Of a DNA stretch of 64,000 nucleotides, positions 34,055-42,565 are shown one piece after another. The notes beneath the pieces were generated by a model. It ran no database searches. It was not told the origin of the DNA and saw nothing but the letters and a program-made list of their open reading frames with translations. Both the position numbers and the translations under genes were made by a program. Positions within the stretch are counted from its first letter, which is position 1. Each line of letters begins with the position of its first letter. The DNA is taken from NCBI GenBank assembly GCA_963722175.1, contig CAVRKA010000005.1:73222-137221 (forward strand). The letters are read 5' to 3'. The stretch is from WHSW01 sp963722175 (GTDB taxonomy: Bacteria > Actinomycetota > Thermoleophilia > Solirubrobacterales > 70-9).

Positions 34055-34525
34055 CTATTCGGGACCGGCATCGACGAGCGCCACTGCAAGCGCGGCAATA
34101 CCCTCGCCGCGACCGACGAACCCCATTCCCTCGTTGGTCGTCGCCTTGACGCTCACCGGTGCCCCGAGCGTCTCGGCCAGGTTGCGCTCGATCTCGCTCC
34201 GGTACGGACCGAGCTGCGGCGCCTCGCAGATCACGGTCGCGTCGACGTTGGCGACCGGGCCGCCGATCATCCCGACGACGGTCCGCAGCAGGTCGAGCGA
34301 GTCGGCGTCGCGCCACTGCTCCTCGCCGGGCGGGAAGTGGGTACCGAGGTCGCCGAGCCCGGCGGCGCCGAGCAGCGCGTCGATCACCGCGTGGGTGAGC
34401 ACATCCGCGTCGGAATGGCCCTCGAGCCCGGCGTCATGCTCGATCACGACCCCGCCGAGCAGCAGCGGCCGATCGGCGCCGAAGCGGTGGCTGTCGTAGC
34501 CGATCCCGACCCGGCCGCCCGTCAC
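34055..34525 (-). CDS. ispF: 2-C-methyl-D-erythritol 2,4-cyclodiphosphate synthase
   Basis: A 156-residue IspF, converting CDP-ME-2-phosphate to MEcPP in the MEP isoprenoid pathway. Family features: RVGIGYDSHRFG at the start with zinc ligands Asp/His, GHSDADVLTHAVIDALLGAA, GLGDLGTHFPP, and TTNEGMGFVGRGEGIAALAV near the end. GTG 34525 overlaps the stop of the PHP gene (GTGA). ispD, its usual partner, is 2.1 kb away on the same strand, separated by plus-strand genes. Homotrimer by family. Confidence 0.96.
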   Translation of the reverse strand: MTGGRVGIGYDSHRFGADRPLLLGGVVIEHDAGLEGHSDADVLTHAVIDALLGAAGLGDLGTHFPPGEEQWRDADSLDLLRTVVGMIGGPVANVDATVICEAPQLGPYRSEIERNLAETLGAPVSVKATTNEGMGFVGRGEGIAALAVALVDAGPE

Positions 34526-35346
34526 CCCAGCGGCTCCAGGCGGCGCTCGCGATTCGCGAAAACGCAGATCTCGTCGACTCCCCAGCCGCGCATCGTCTCC
34601 ACCGCGCGATCGTATTGGTGGCCGACGTCCTCGGGCACGTGGGCGTCGGAGGAGAGCGCGAACACCGCCCCGGCGTCGACGCACATCTCGGCAAACGCGT
34701 CGGACGGGTAGAGCTCGTCGACGGGCTTGCGCCAGCCGGCGGTCGAGACCTCGACCGCGATCCCGGTCTCCGCAATCGCCTCGATCGCCGGCTCGTAATG
34801 GAAGCGGACGTCGCGCTCGGGCTGCGGTCGACCGTGGCCCCAGTACTTGACCAGGTCGGGGTGGGCGAGGATGTCGTAGAGGCCGCTGCGGGCCGTCTCG
34901 GCGATCACCTCGAAGTACCGCCGCCAGATCTTGTCCGGATCGGTCTCCCCCCGCCAGACGTCGTAGTCGTCCCAATCGACCGCCGCGGCGCCGACGAAGT
35001 GGACCGAGCCCACCACGTAGTCGAGCTCGTAGGCGTCGAGGACGGTGGCGATCCGGTCCTCCCGGCCGGGGACGAAGTCCATCTCGATTCCTAGCTTCAG
35101 GGGGGTGGAGCGGACGAACTCGCAGTAGGCACCGAGGTCGTCGCGGGCGTTCTCGCGCCAGAACGGGTGATCCCAGATCTCGAGCGCCTCGGTGAACCGG
35201 TGGATGTGCTCCGAGACCCCGAGCTCGGCGATCCTCGCCTCCCCCGCCACCTCCAGGTACCGGCCGACGTTCGCCTCGGTGAAGTGCTCGGCCGCCGACG
35301 CCTCGGGGTCGTCCGGGCGCAGGTGCAGGTGATAGTCGGTGAGCAC
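34522..35346 (-). CDS. PHP domain phosphatase, histidinol-phosphatase-like
   Basis: A 274-residue PHP-fold metal-dependent phosphoesterase: LTDYHLHLRPDD at the start gives the HxH ligands, GVSEHIHRF, KLGIEMDFVPG, GSVHF, ILAHPDLVKYWG and ALSSDAHVPEDVG supply the others. It resembles HisK-type histidinol phosphatases, though no his genes are nearby. GTG 35346 gives the usual start and leaves 24 bases to the divergent DUF389 gene; ATG 35379 would overlap that gene's start. It is coupled to ispF by a GTGA overlap. Confidence 0.9.
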   Translation of the reverse strand: MLTDYHLHLRPDDPEASAAEHFTEANVGRYLEVAGEARIAELGVSEHIHRFTEALEIWDHPFWRENARDDLGAYCEFVRSTPLKLGIEMDFVPGREDRIATVLDAYELDYVVGSVHFVGAAAVDWDDYDVWRGETDPDKIWRRYFEVIAETARSGLYDILAHPDLVKYWGHGRPQPERDVRFHYEPAIEAIAETGIAVEVSTAGWRKPVDELYPSDAFAEMCVDAGAVFALSSDAHVPEDVGHQYDRAVETMRGWGVDEICVFANRERRLEPLG

Positions 35347-35370
35347 CGCCTGAGCGTAGATACTTGTCCC

Positions 35371-36393
35371 ATGGTCCATATGCGGATCGTTGTGCCCGCG
35401 TATCAATCGGGCCACGTGCTCGACCTGCTCGAGCACTCCCCGTCGGCGTGCAACGTGATCTTCCTCGAGCGCGCGGCCCGCAAGCCGGAGGGCGACGTGA
35501 TCCTCTGCGACGTCGCCCGCGAGGACGCGAGCGTGATCGTCTCCGACCTGCGCGAGCTCGACGTCGACACGGAGGGCTCGATCGCGATCGAGCACATCGA
35601 CTCGGCGATCTCGACGTTCGCCACGGCGGCCGAGGCGGCCGCCGAGGGCAGCCCGGGCGACGCGGTGATCTGGGAGGAGGTCGAGTCGCGGACCTCGGAG
35701 AACACCGAGCTGAACGCCGTCTTCCTCGCCTTCTTCGCGCTCGCCTGCATGATCGCGGCGGTCGGGATCTTCCTCGACTCGCCGATCCTGATCGTCGGCG
35801 CGATGATCGTCGGCCCCGAGTTCGGCCCGCTTGCCGGGCTGTGCGTCGCCCTTGTCCAGCGGCGTCGCGACGTCGCAAAGCGCTCGCTGAAGGCGCTCGT
35901 GATCGGGTTTCCGGTCGGGATCACCGCCGCCTTTCTGTTTTCCCTTGCGGTTCGCGCCACGGACCTCACCCCCGACGGCTTCACCGTCTCCGACCATCCG
36001 CTCACTGACTTCATCTCGCACCCGGACGCGTTCTCGTTCATCGTCGCCTACATCGCCGGCGTCGCCGGGGTGCTGTCGTTGACCTCGGCGAAGTCGGGGG
36101 CGTTGATCGGCGTCCTCGTCTCGGTGACCACGATCCCGGCCGCCGCCAACATCGGTGTCGCCGCCGCCTACGGCGAGTGGTCGGAGTGGCGCGGCGCGAT
36201 GCTCCAGCTCTCCCTCAACCTCTTCGCGATCGTGCTCGCCGGCGTCGGCACCCTGTTCATCCAGCGACGGATCTACACCCGCCGGCGCCGTGACCACCTC
36301 CACGACGACGCGCGGGCGCAGGCGGGCCTGCCGATCGGCCACAGCCGCCGCGTCGGCAGCGCCACCTACAAGTCCCCACCGGCCCCGGAATGA
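35371..36393 (+). CDS. DUF389 (TIGR00341-like) membrane protein
   Basis: A 340-residue protein with a soluble N-terminal domain of about 110 residues (RIVVPAYQSGHVLDLLE, GDVILCDVAREDASVIVSDL) and then about six membrane helices in the DUF389 pattern (ILIVGAMIVGPEFGPLAG, ALVIGFPVGITAAFLFSL, IAGVAGVLSLTSAKSGALIG, VSVTTIPAAANIGVAAA). The basic C-terminus is cytosolic. DUF389 proteins have no proven function. ATG 35371 is used; ATG 35380 is close behind. It interrupts the conserved block between ispD and the PHP-ispF pair and is coupled to the small gene that follows. Confidence 0.88.
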   Translation: MVHMRIVVPAYQSGHVLDLLEHSPSACNVIFLERAARKPEGDVILCDVAREDASVIVSDLRELDVDTEGSIAIEHIDSAISTFATAAEAAAEGSPGDAVIWEEVESRTSENTELNAVFLAFFALACMIAAVGIFLDSPILIVGAMIVGPEFGPLAGLCVALVQRRRDVAKRSLKALVIGFPVGITAAFLFSLAVRATDLTPDGFTVSDHPLTDFISHPDAFSFIVAYIAGVAGVLSLTSAKSGALIGVLVSVTTIPAAANIGVAAAYGEWSEWRGAMLQLSLNLFAIVLAGVGTLFIQRRIYTRRRRDHLHDDARAQAGLPIGHSRRVGSATYKSPPAPE

Positions 36394-36548
36394 GCCGCAC
36401 CGCCTCAGACCTCCTCGCCCTGACGGTGGCCTTCGCCGCCGGCACCGCGATCGCGGCCGCGTTCGGCGCGGCGAACTTCGGCACGGCGCTGACGTTCGGG
36501 GAGCTGGCGTTCATGGGGACGTTGATGTGGGTTCTGTTGCGTGAGTAG
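36390..36548 (+). CDS. 52-residue membrane protein coupled to the DUF389 gene
   Basis: ATG 36390 overlaps the DUF389 stop (ATGA) and a TAG closes the frame at 36548. The 52-residue product is mostly hydrophobic: LLALTVAFAAGTAIAAAFGA, then FGTALTFGELAFMGTLMWVL. Two short helices are likely. The coupled position suggests a small partner of the DUF389 protein. I know no family for it. Confidence 0.65.
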   Translation: MSRTASDLLALTVAFAAGTAIAAAFGAANFGTALTFGELAFMGTLMWVLLRE

Positions 36549-36550
36549 GT

Positions 36551-36635
36551 TCGAGGCGTTTTTGCTGGGTGGGGGTGGCCCGGGTTGAATCGATCGGTCC
36601 GGCATCCAACTGTTGGATGCGAAACCGATTGATTC
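36551..36635. repeat. Intergenic hairpin element, copy A
   Basis: An 85-base element between two convergent gene ends, whose near copy lies at 55979-56065 (roughly 80 percent alike by eye). It contains GCTGGGTGGGGGTGGCCC, then a nested palindrome: AATCGATCGGT pairs imperfectly with ACCGATTGATT, around GCATCCAAC/GTTGGATGC. The ispD stop codon falls at its right edge. The conserved layout fits a bidirectional terminator or a REP-like element. Confidence 0.75.
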
Positions 36636-37314
36636 AGCGGAGGAGCGCCTCGGCGAGGCGCAGGTCGGCGGGCGTCGTGACCTTGAGGTTCGACGCGCCC
36701 GTCTCGTGCACCAACACCCTCCCTCCACCTGCTTCGACCAACGCCGCGTCGTCCGTCGCGGCCGATGTGTCCCCATCGTGCACGGCCCGCAACACGTCCG
36801 CCCGGAACACCTGCGGCGTCTGTGCCGCCCACAACCCCTCGCGGTCCCGGGTGCCCTCGATCAAATCTCCCTCCCCCACCTGCTTCAAGGTGTCGGCCAC
36901 CGGCGCCGCCGCGATCACTCCCGCGGCGTCCGGATCGCCCGCCAACCGGGCGACCAGAGCATCCACCAGCGCCCCGGTCACGAGCGGCCGCGCCGCGTCG
37001 TGGACGGCGACGATCTCGGCCCGCGCCGGGACCTCGGCGAGGGCGTGGCCGACCGACGCGGCGCGGGTCTCGCCGCCGCCGACGACGATCGGGTGGAAGG
37101 CGCCCGGCTCGTCCGGCCTCCCGGCGATCTGGCCCGCGATCCGCTCGAGCTCCTGCTCGTGACCGGGCGGCGCCGCGATCACCACCACCGTGACGCTCGC
37201 CGCGGCACGCATCGCCGCCAGCGACCACGCGACGAGCGGTCGGCCCCCCAGCTCGACCAAAGCCTTCGGGCCGCCGGCTCCGAGCCTCTCTCCGGAGCCG
37301 GCGGCCGCGATCAC
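36634..37314 (-). CDS. ispD: 2-C-methyl-D-erythritol 4-phosphate cytidylyltransferase
   Basis: A 226-residue IspD, making CDP-methylerythritol in the MEP pathway. Motifs: IAAAGSGERLGAGGPKALVE (nucleotide loop with the catalytic Arg/Lys), VVGGGETRAASVGHAL, VAVHDAARPLVTGALVDA, and AAQTPQVFRADVLR, followed by ATDDAALVEAGGGRVLVH. GTG 37314 is the only usual start before the CarD stop 26 bases upstream; IspD proteins often have a few more residues, so a non-standard start is possible. carD-ispD is the standard actinobacterial order. Confidence 0.95.
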   Translation of the reverse strand: MIAAAGSGERLGAGGPKALVELGGRPLVAWSLAAMRAAASVTVVVIAAPPGHEQELERIAGQIAGRPDEPGAFHPIVVGGGETRAASVGHALAEVPARAEIVAVHDAARPLVTGALVDALVARLAGDPDAAGVIAAAPVADTLKQVGEGDLIEGTRDREGLWAAQTPQVFRADVLRAVHDGDTSAATDDAALVEAGGGRVLVHETGASNLKVTTPADLRLAEALLR

Positions 37315-37342
37315 CGCGGCTGCGTGCTGCGCCGCGGGCGTA

Positions 37343-37852
37343 TCAGGCGGGGGCGGTGGCGCCGAAGCGCTCCTCCAGCAACCCGTCGATGTACTCCTCG
37401 GCCCCGTCCTCGTCCTTGTCGAGGGCGTACATGAACTCCGAGGCGAGGATCTTCTTCGCCCGCGTGTACATCTGCTTCTCGCCGGTCGAGAGGCCCTTCT
37501 CCCACTCGCGGATCGCGAGGTTGCGGACGACCTCGGCGAGCTCGTACACGTCGCCGGTCTTGATCTTCTCGCGGTTGTACTTGAACCTGCGGTTCCAGTT
37601 CTTCGGCATCTCCGACACGTCGCCGGTGAGCACGTCGATCACCCGCCGGACGGCGTCCTCATCGATCACCCGGCGCAGACCCGCCACATGGGCGTTCTCG
37701 CACGGGACCATCACGGTCATGTCGTTATGCAGGATCTTGATCGTCAGGTAATCCTTCGACTCGCCCATCATGTCGCGCGATTCCCGCTTCAGGACAACGC
37801 CCGCCCCGTGGTGGGGGTAGACGACGTTGTCGCCGACCTGAAACTCGCACAC
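37343..37852 (-). CDS. carD: CarD family transcriptional regulator
   Basis: CarD binds the RNA polymerase beta subunit and stabilises the open complex at rRNA and other promoters. The N-terminal Tudor-like domain is FQVGDNVVYPHHGAGVVLKR, with IKILHNDMTVMVPCENAH; the C-terminal helical DNA-binding domain has MPKNWNRRFKYNREKIKTGD and ELAEVVRNLAIREWEKGLS, followed by TRAKKILASEFMYAL. GTG 37852 gives 169 residues. An in-frame ATC at 37912, 20 codons upstream, is preceded by GAGGAGG at perfect distance and would add AETAVEEPVLEDLEDLAPHV, so the gene may really start there. Confidence 0.95.
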   Translation of the reverse strand: MCEFQVGDNVVYPHHGAGVVLKRESRDMMGESKDYLTIKILHNDMTVMVPCENAHVAGLRRVIDEDAVRRVIDVLTGDVSEMPKNWNRRFKYNREKIKTGDVYELAEVVRNLAIREWEKGLSTGEKQMYTRAKKILASEFMYALDKDEDGAEEYIDGLLEERFGATAPA

Positions 37853-37957
37853 GTGTGGGGCGAGGTCCTCGAGGTCCTCGAGAACCGGCTCCTCTACTGC
37901 TGTCTCTGCGATGTCCGCCTCCTCAAATAGCGACGGCCGCCGGTGCGGCCGCCCGTT

Positions 37958-39061
37958 TCACCTGTACCGGTCGACGATGTCGACCTCCTGCAACCTGCGG
38001 ATGCCCTCGCGAATCTCCTTCGCGCGGGCCTCTCCCACCCCGTCGACGGCCTCCAGCTCGTCGTCCGAGGCCCCGAGTAGCGATTCGAGATCGCCGAAGT
38101 GGTGGACCACCTTCTGCGCCAGCAGGCGCGGCAGTCGCGGGACCCCCGAAAGCGCGCGGTAGCCGCGCGGGGTGACCCCGAAGTCGAGCGTGTTGACCTT
38201 GCGGTCGTAGCCGAGCAACTCGGCGAGCCGGCCGAAATCGAGCAGCTCGGTGTGCTCGAGCTCCGCGAGCTCGCCGAGGACCCGTTCGATCGTCTGCTCG
38301 GAATCGCTGACGCTGTAATCGCGCACCAGCGCGGCGCGCTCGCCCATCACCCCGACGACGGAGTCCTCGAGCTGCATCTCGATCAGCCGCCCCTCGGTGC
38401 CCAGCTCGATGATGTAGCGCTCGACCTCGGTCGCCATCCGGGTGACCAGCTCCGCCCGCTGGAGCACCGAGAGCACGTCGTAGAGGACGACGCCGCCGGC
38501 GAACTCGAGCGCGGTCAGCCGGACGGCCACCTGGTCGAGACGGGCGCGGTACTTCTCCAGCGTCGCCAGGCCCTGGTTCGCCTTCGAGAGCACCGTCGGG
38601 ATGTCCTCGAGGATGTACTTGATCCCCTCGACGTAGAGCGAGACGACGTCGCGCCGCTGGGAGATCGCGATCACCAGAGCCTTGGTCTGCTTCGAGACGC
38701 GCTCGGCGGTCCGATGGCGGGTTCCGGTCTCCATCGAGAGGATCGTCGGGTCCGGCATCAGCTGCACGTTCGCCCAGAGGATCTTCTCGGCGGACGGCGG
38801 CATCACGATCGCGCCATCCATCTTCGCCACCTGGTAGAGCAGGCCGGGCGTGTAGTCGACGTCGAGCTTCAGCCCTCCCGAGAACAGGTAGGAGACCTCG
38901 TCGGCCTCGGCCACCACGATCAGGCCGCCGGTCCGCGCGTGGATGATGTTGTCGATCCCCTCGCGTAGCGGCGTGCCCGGGGCGACGGTGTCGAGGGCCC
39001 GTAGGAGCCGGGGATCCTGCCGTGACTCCAGCTCGCTCAACTCGTCCCCGGGGTGCTGCAC
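37958..39061 (-). CDS. disA: DNA integrity scanning protein, diadenylate cyclase
   Basis: A 367-residue DisA, making c-di-AMP from two ATP and pausing at branched DNA. The N-terminal DAC domain has YQVAKMDGAIVMPPSAEKIL and METGTRHRTAERVSKQTKAL, the DGA and GTRHR motifs of active cyclases. A central helical spine follows, and a C-terminal helix-hairpin-helix domain (LLGASDDELEAVDGVGEARA) binds DNA. It starts at GTG 39061 and lies 123 bases after radA, the usual actinobacterial neighbour, and 105 bases before carD. Confidence 0.97.
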   Translation of the reverse strand: MQHPGDELSELESRQDPRLLRALDTVAPGTPLREGIDNIIHARTGGLIVVAEADEVSYLFSGGLKLDVDYTPGLLYQVAKMDGAIVMPPSAEKILWANVQLMPDPTILSMETGTRHRTAERVSKQTKALVIAISQRRDVVSLYVEGIKYILEDIPTVLSKANQGLATLEKYRARLDQVAVRLTALEFAGGVVLYDVLSVLQRAELVTRMATEVERYIIELGTEGRLIEMQLEDSVVGVMGERAALVRDYSVSDSEQTIERVLGELAELEHTELLDFGRLAELLGYDRKVNTLDFGVTPRGYRALSGVPRLPRLLAQKVVHHFGDLESLLGASDDELEAVDGVGEARAKEIREGIRRLQEVDIVDRYR

Positions 39062-39184
39062 CTACTCATGATGGCAAAAGGCCTGCTGGCCGGGTATCCA
39101 GGGCAATTCCGTGTGGAGAGGTAGGAATGGTGGTTGTCAAGCACGCCGGTCGGCCGGCGCCGGGTTACGCGCCCTGGGGCACGG

Positions 39185-40576
39185 TCAAGCCGCGTGCTCG
39201 ACCGGACGCAGCCGCGCCGACACGCGGCGCAGTGCTTCGCGCAGGCTCGCCGCCGGGACCAGGCCCTCGACCGGCTCGGCCGGGGCGGGAGCGAGCACCG
39301 GTTCGAGCCCGAACTTGACCGCCTCGGCGACACGGCGGTCGGCGTGGCCGACCGGACGCAGCTCACCGGTCAGCCCGACCTCGCCGAAGCAGGCCAGCGG
39401 GCGGCCCGACGCGTCCGCGAGCGGCTCGCCGCGCTGGGCCGAGACCAGCGCCAGGGCGACGGCCAGGTCGGCACCGGGCTCGTCGACGCGGACGCCGCCG
39501 GCGACGTTGACGAAGACGTCGGCGCCGGCGAGCGAGGGCCCGCCGTGGCGGGCGAGCACCGCGAGCACCATCGCCAAGCGGTTGCGGTCGATCCCGTTGG
39601 CGACCCGGCGCGGCGGGACGACCTCGGTGGGGGCGACGAGCGCCTGGACCTCGACCAGCAGCGGCCGCGTGCCCTCCATCGAGCAGAGGACGACCGAGCC
39701 CGGAGCGGCGCTCGCCTCGGCGACGAAGCGCGCCGACGGATCGACGACCTCGACGAGGCCGCCCGAGCGCATCTCGAACACGCCGACCTCGCTGGTCGCC
39801 CCGAACCGGTTCTTCAGCGCCCGCAGAGTCCGGAAGCTGCGCTCGCGCTCGCCCTCGAAGAAGAGCACGCAGTCGACCAGGTGCTCGAGCACCCGCGGGC
39901 CGGCGACCGCCCCCTCCTTGGTCACGTGGCCGACGAGGACGACGGCGCAGCCGAGCCGCTTCGCCACCTCCATGATCGACCCGGCCGCCTCGCGGACTTG
40001 GCCGACCGAGCCGGGGGCACCGGTCATCCCCTCCGCGTGCAGTGTCTGGATGGAGTCGATCACGCAGGCGTCGGGTCGCTCGGCCTCCAGCGTCGCGACA
40101 ACCGCCTCGAGCGAGGTCTCGGCGAGCGCCGGCACCGCGAGCGCCGCGGCGCCGAGGCGCTCGGCCCGCAACCGCACCTGGGCGGTCGACTCCTCGCCCG
40201 ACACGTAGAGGACCTTGTGGCCGGCCGCGCCGAGGTTCCCGAGCGCCATCCCGGTCAGCGTCGACTTGCCGATCCCCGGCGAGCCACCGAGCAGGACGAG
40301 CGAGCCCGGGACGAGGCCGCCTCCGAGGACCCGGTCGAGCTCGGCCACCCCGGTACGCAGCCGGTCGACGGCCGGCGCCGAGACGTCGCGCAGGGCGACC
40401 GGCCGGCCCGCAGCGCCGCCGCCGCCGCGCCGCCCGCCCTTCGCGGCCGGCTTCGCGGCCGCATTCGGCGCCTCGACCAGCGTGTTCCACTCACCGCAGC
40501 CGGCGCAGCGCCCCGACCAGGTCAGCGCCTCGTTGCCGCAGGCGGAGCAGAAGAAGGAGGTCGTCGCGCGGGCCAT
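39185..40576 (-). CDS. radA: DNA repair protein RadA/Sms
   Basis: A 463-residue RecA-like ATPase that helps branch migration in recombination. A four-Cys zinc finger at the start (FFCSACGNEALTWSGRCAGC) is followed by Walker A GGSPGIGKSTLTGMA, the RadA-specific KNRFG motif (LKNRFGATSEVGVFEM) and a C-terminal Lon-protease-like domain ending near LRPVEHAA. Only the short start before the finger is polar. It begins the radA-disA-carD-ispD run. Confidence 0.97.
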   Translation of the reverse strand: MARATTSFFCSACGNEALTWSGRCAGCGEWNTLVEAPNAAAKPAAKGGRRGGGGAAGRPVALRDVSAPAVDRLRTGVAELDRVLGGGLVPGSLVLLGGSPGIGKSTLTGMALGNLGAAGHKVLYVSGEESTAQVRLRAERLGAAALAVPALAETSLEAVVATLEAERPDACVIDSIQTLHAEGMTGAPGSVGQVREAAGSIMEVAKRLGCAVVLVGHVTKEGAVAGPRVLEHLVDCVLFFEGERERSFRTLRALKNRFGATSEVGVFEMRSGGLVEVVDPSARFVAEASAAPGSVVLCSMEGTRPLLVEVQALVAPTEVVPPRRVANGIDRNRLAMVLAVLARHGGPSLAGADVFVNVAGGVRVDEPGADLAVALALVSAQRGEPLADASGRPLACFGEVGLTGELRPVGHADRRVAEAVKFGLEPVLAPAPAEPVEGLVPAASLREALRRVSARLRPVEHAA

Positions 40577-40650
40577 CGGCCGATCGTACGCACGGGTCCC
40601 GACGACTCAACCGGCGCACGTGACGAGATCGTCGATCAAGATGCCCGCCC

Positions 40651-42531
40651 ATGTGGCGACGGAGGGTCTTGAGCATCGGCGCGCTCGTCGCGCTCGCGGC
40701 GCCGGCCGCTGCGGCCGCCTACGACAGTGGTGCCGAAACCACCAACTACGCCAAGGTCGGCGAGCGGATGCAGTACGTGACCCTGACGCCGGAGTTCCAG
40801 CAGCGGTTGATCGCTGCGAACGTCCAGAACCTCGCCGACGCCGCGCAGATCCCGGTCGACGACCCGGAGCGCGACTTCTCGGGCAACGTCTGCGCCAACG
40901 GCGGCAACGAGTGTGCCGGCGACGTCCGCTTCTACGACTGGAAGGACAACGGCTTCGGGGTCGTGAAGCCGGTCCTGTTCACGGCGCGGAACGGCTCGAC
41001 GATGTCAGGGCGCGTCTGGGCGGCCGAGCCCGGCCCGGCGCAGCGCCCCGCGGTCGTGATCACGACCGGCTCGGTCCAGGCCCCCGAGCGCCTCTATTGG
41101 GGCACGGCGGCGACGCTCGCCAAGCACGGCTACGTCGTCCTCACCTACGACACCCAGGGCCAGGGGCGTTCCGACACCTACGGCGAGGGCGTCGATCGCT
41201 TCGACGGCTTTCCCTCCCAGGAGGGCCGGCCGTTCTACGACGGGACCGAGGACGCGCTCGACTTCCTGCTCTCGACCCCGGAACGCCCGTACGACCCGCG
41301 CCCGAGCTGCACCACCGGGACCGACCATTCGGCGAAGCAGGACCGGCGCGTCGCCGCGGGTCGCAACGCCGCCTACAACCCGCTCTCGAACCTGGTCGAC
41401 CCGAACCGGGTCGGAATCGCCGGGCACTCGCTCGGCGCCGCCGCGGTCTCCTACGTCGGCCAGATCGACGACCGCGTCGACGCGATCGCGGCGTGGGACA
41501 ACCTCTCCGGCCCCGGCGGCGGCTTCGGCTCGAAGCCCGAATGCCTCTCGGGCTCGGCGCCGCGTCCGACCGACCCGCCGATCACCAAGCCGGGGCTCGG
41601 GATCTCCAACGACTACGGGCTCACGCCGACCCCCTACACGTCCGACCCCGACCCCGAGGGCAAGACGGACGGCTTTCAGGCGTACAAGGACGCCGGCGTC
41701 GACTCGATGGAGTTCGTGATTCGCGGCGGTACCCACTACGAGTCGTCGTTCATCCCCGGGATGACGACCGGCGTCCTCGGCACCGCCACCCTGCGCGGCA
41801 CCGACATGGTCGCCTGGTACACGACGGCCTGGTTCGACAAGTACGTCAAGTGCGCCGACGGCTCGGCCTGCGAGGCGGAGGCAGACCGGCGCCTGCTCAC
41901 CGACCGCTGGCGCGACGACGCCCGCGGCGGGCAGGTCGACGCCGGCGGCGACCCGAACCTCTACTCGTTCTACCTGCGCTCCCGCTTCGACGTTCGCGAC
42001 GCCGGCGGGATCGAGCGCACCTGCGACGACATGCGCACCGGCTGTTCGGCGATGGCTCCGGACGGCCTCCCGGCCGGCTACGACCACGTCTCCGACGCCT
42101 ATACGGCTCCGACCGACTCGGACGGCGGTTCCGGTGGCGGGGCCGGCCATGGCTCGAGCGCGGCGCCGTGCGCGCTGCCGCAGCTCGGCACCGACGCCAA
42201 GGACACGCCCGCGACCCTGGTCCCCAGCGGCTCCGGGGACGCGATCCGTGGCGCCGGGGGCGACGACCGGCTGCGCGGGCTCGACGGCGACGACTGCCTC
42301 TACGGGAACGACGGGAACGACCGCCTCGCCGGCGACGCGGGCGCCGACAAGCTCAAGGGCGGCGCCGATCGGGACCGGCTCAAGGGCGGCGACGGACCCG
42401 ACGTGCTCGGCGGCGGTGCGGGCGCGGACCGGCTGAACGCCAAGGGCGGCGGCCGCGACCGGGTCAAGTGCGGCCCGGGGCGCGATCGGGTGCGCGCGGA
42501 CAAGCGGGACGTACTCGGCCGCGGTTGCTGA
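40651..42531 (+). CDS. Secreted alpha/beta hydrolase with RTX-like C-terminal repeats
   Basis: A 626-residue exported protein. The signal peptide is RRRVLSIGALVALAAPAAAA. The hydrolase domain has AVVITTGSVQAPERLYWGTA, DTQGQGRSDTYG, nucleophile elbow GIAGHSLGAAAVSY and a later GGTHYESS His; large insertions with Cys pairs lie between. After a Gly/Ser-rich linker (GGSGGGAGHG), about nine calcium-binding-type nonapeptide repeats follow (GAGGDDRLRGLDGDDCLYG, GNDRLAGDAGADKLKGG, GGDGPDVLGGGAGADRL), like hemolysin-type RTX. These repeats are typical of secreted Thermoleophilia proteins. Substrate unknown. Confidence 0.82.
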   Translation: MWRRRVLSIGALVALAAPAAAAAYDSGAETTNYAKVGERMQYVTLTPEFQQRLIAANVQNLADAAQIPVDDPERDFSGNVCANGGNECAGDVRFYDWKDNGFGVVKPVLFTARNGSTMSGRVWAAEPGPAQRPAVVITTGSVQAPERLYWGTAATLAKHGYVVLTYDTQGQGRSDTYGEGVDRFDGFPSQEGRPFYDGTEDALDFLLSTPERPYDPRPSCTTGTDHSAKQDRRVAAGRNAAYNPLSNLVDPNRVGIAGHSLGAAAVSYVGQIDDRVDAIAAWDNLSGPGGGFGSKPECLSGSAPRPTDPPITKPGLGISNDYGLTPTPYTSDPDPEGKTDGFQAYKDAGVDSMEFVIRGGTHYESSFIPGMTTGVLGTATLRGTDMVAWYTTAWFDKYVKCADGSACEAEADRRLLTDRWRDDARGGQVDAGGDPNLYSFYLRSRFDVRDAGGIERTCDDMRTGCSAMAPDGLPAGYDHVSDAYTAPTDSDGGSGGGAGHGSSAAPCALPQLGTDAKDTPATLVPSGSGDAIRGAGGDDRLRGLDGDDCLYGNDGNDRLAGDAGADKLKGGADRDRLKGGDGPDVLGGGAGADRLNAKGGGRDRVKCGPGRDRVRADKRDVLGRGC

Positions 42532-42565
42532 CCGGGGGCCGGTCGCGGTACGCTCGACTGCGTCG

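Noticed and set aside
34522..36342. A 606-codon minus-strand frame covering DUF389 and the PHP gene
   Set aside because: The part beyond 35379 is antisense to DUF389 and low in complexity; only the PHP part has family motifs.
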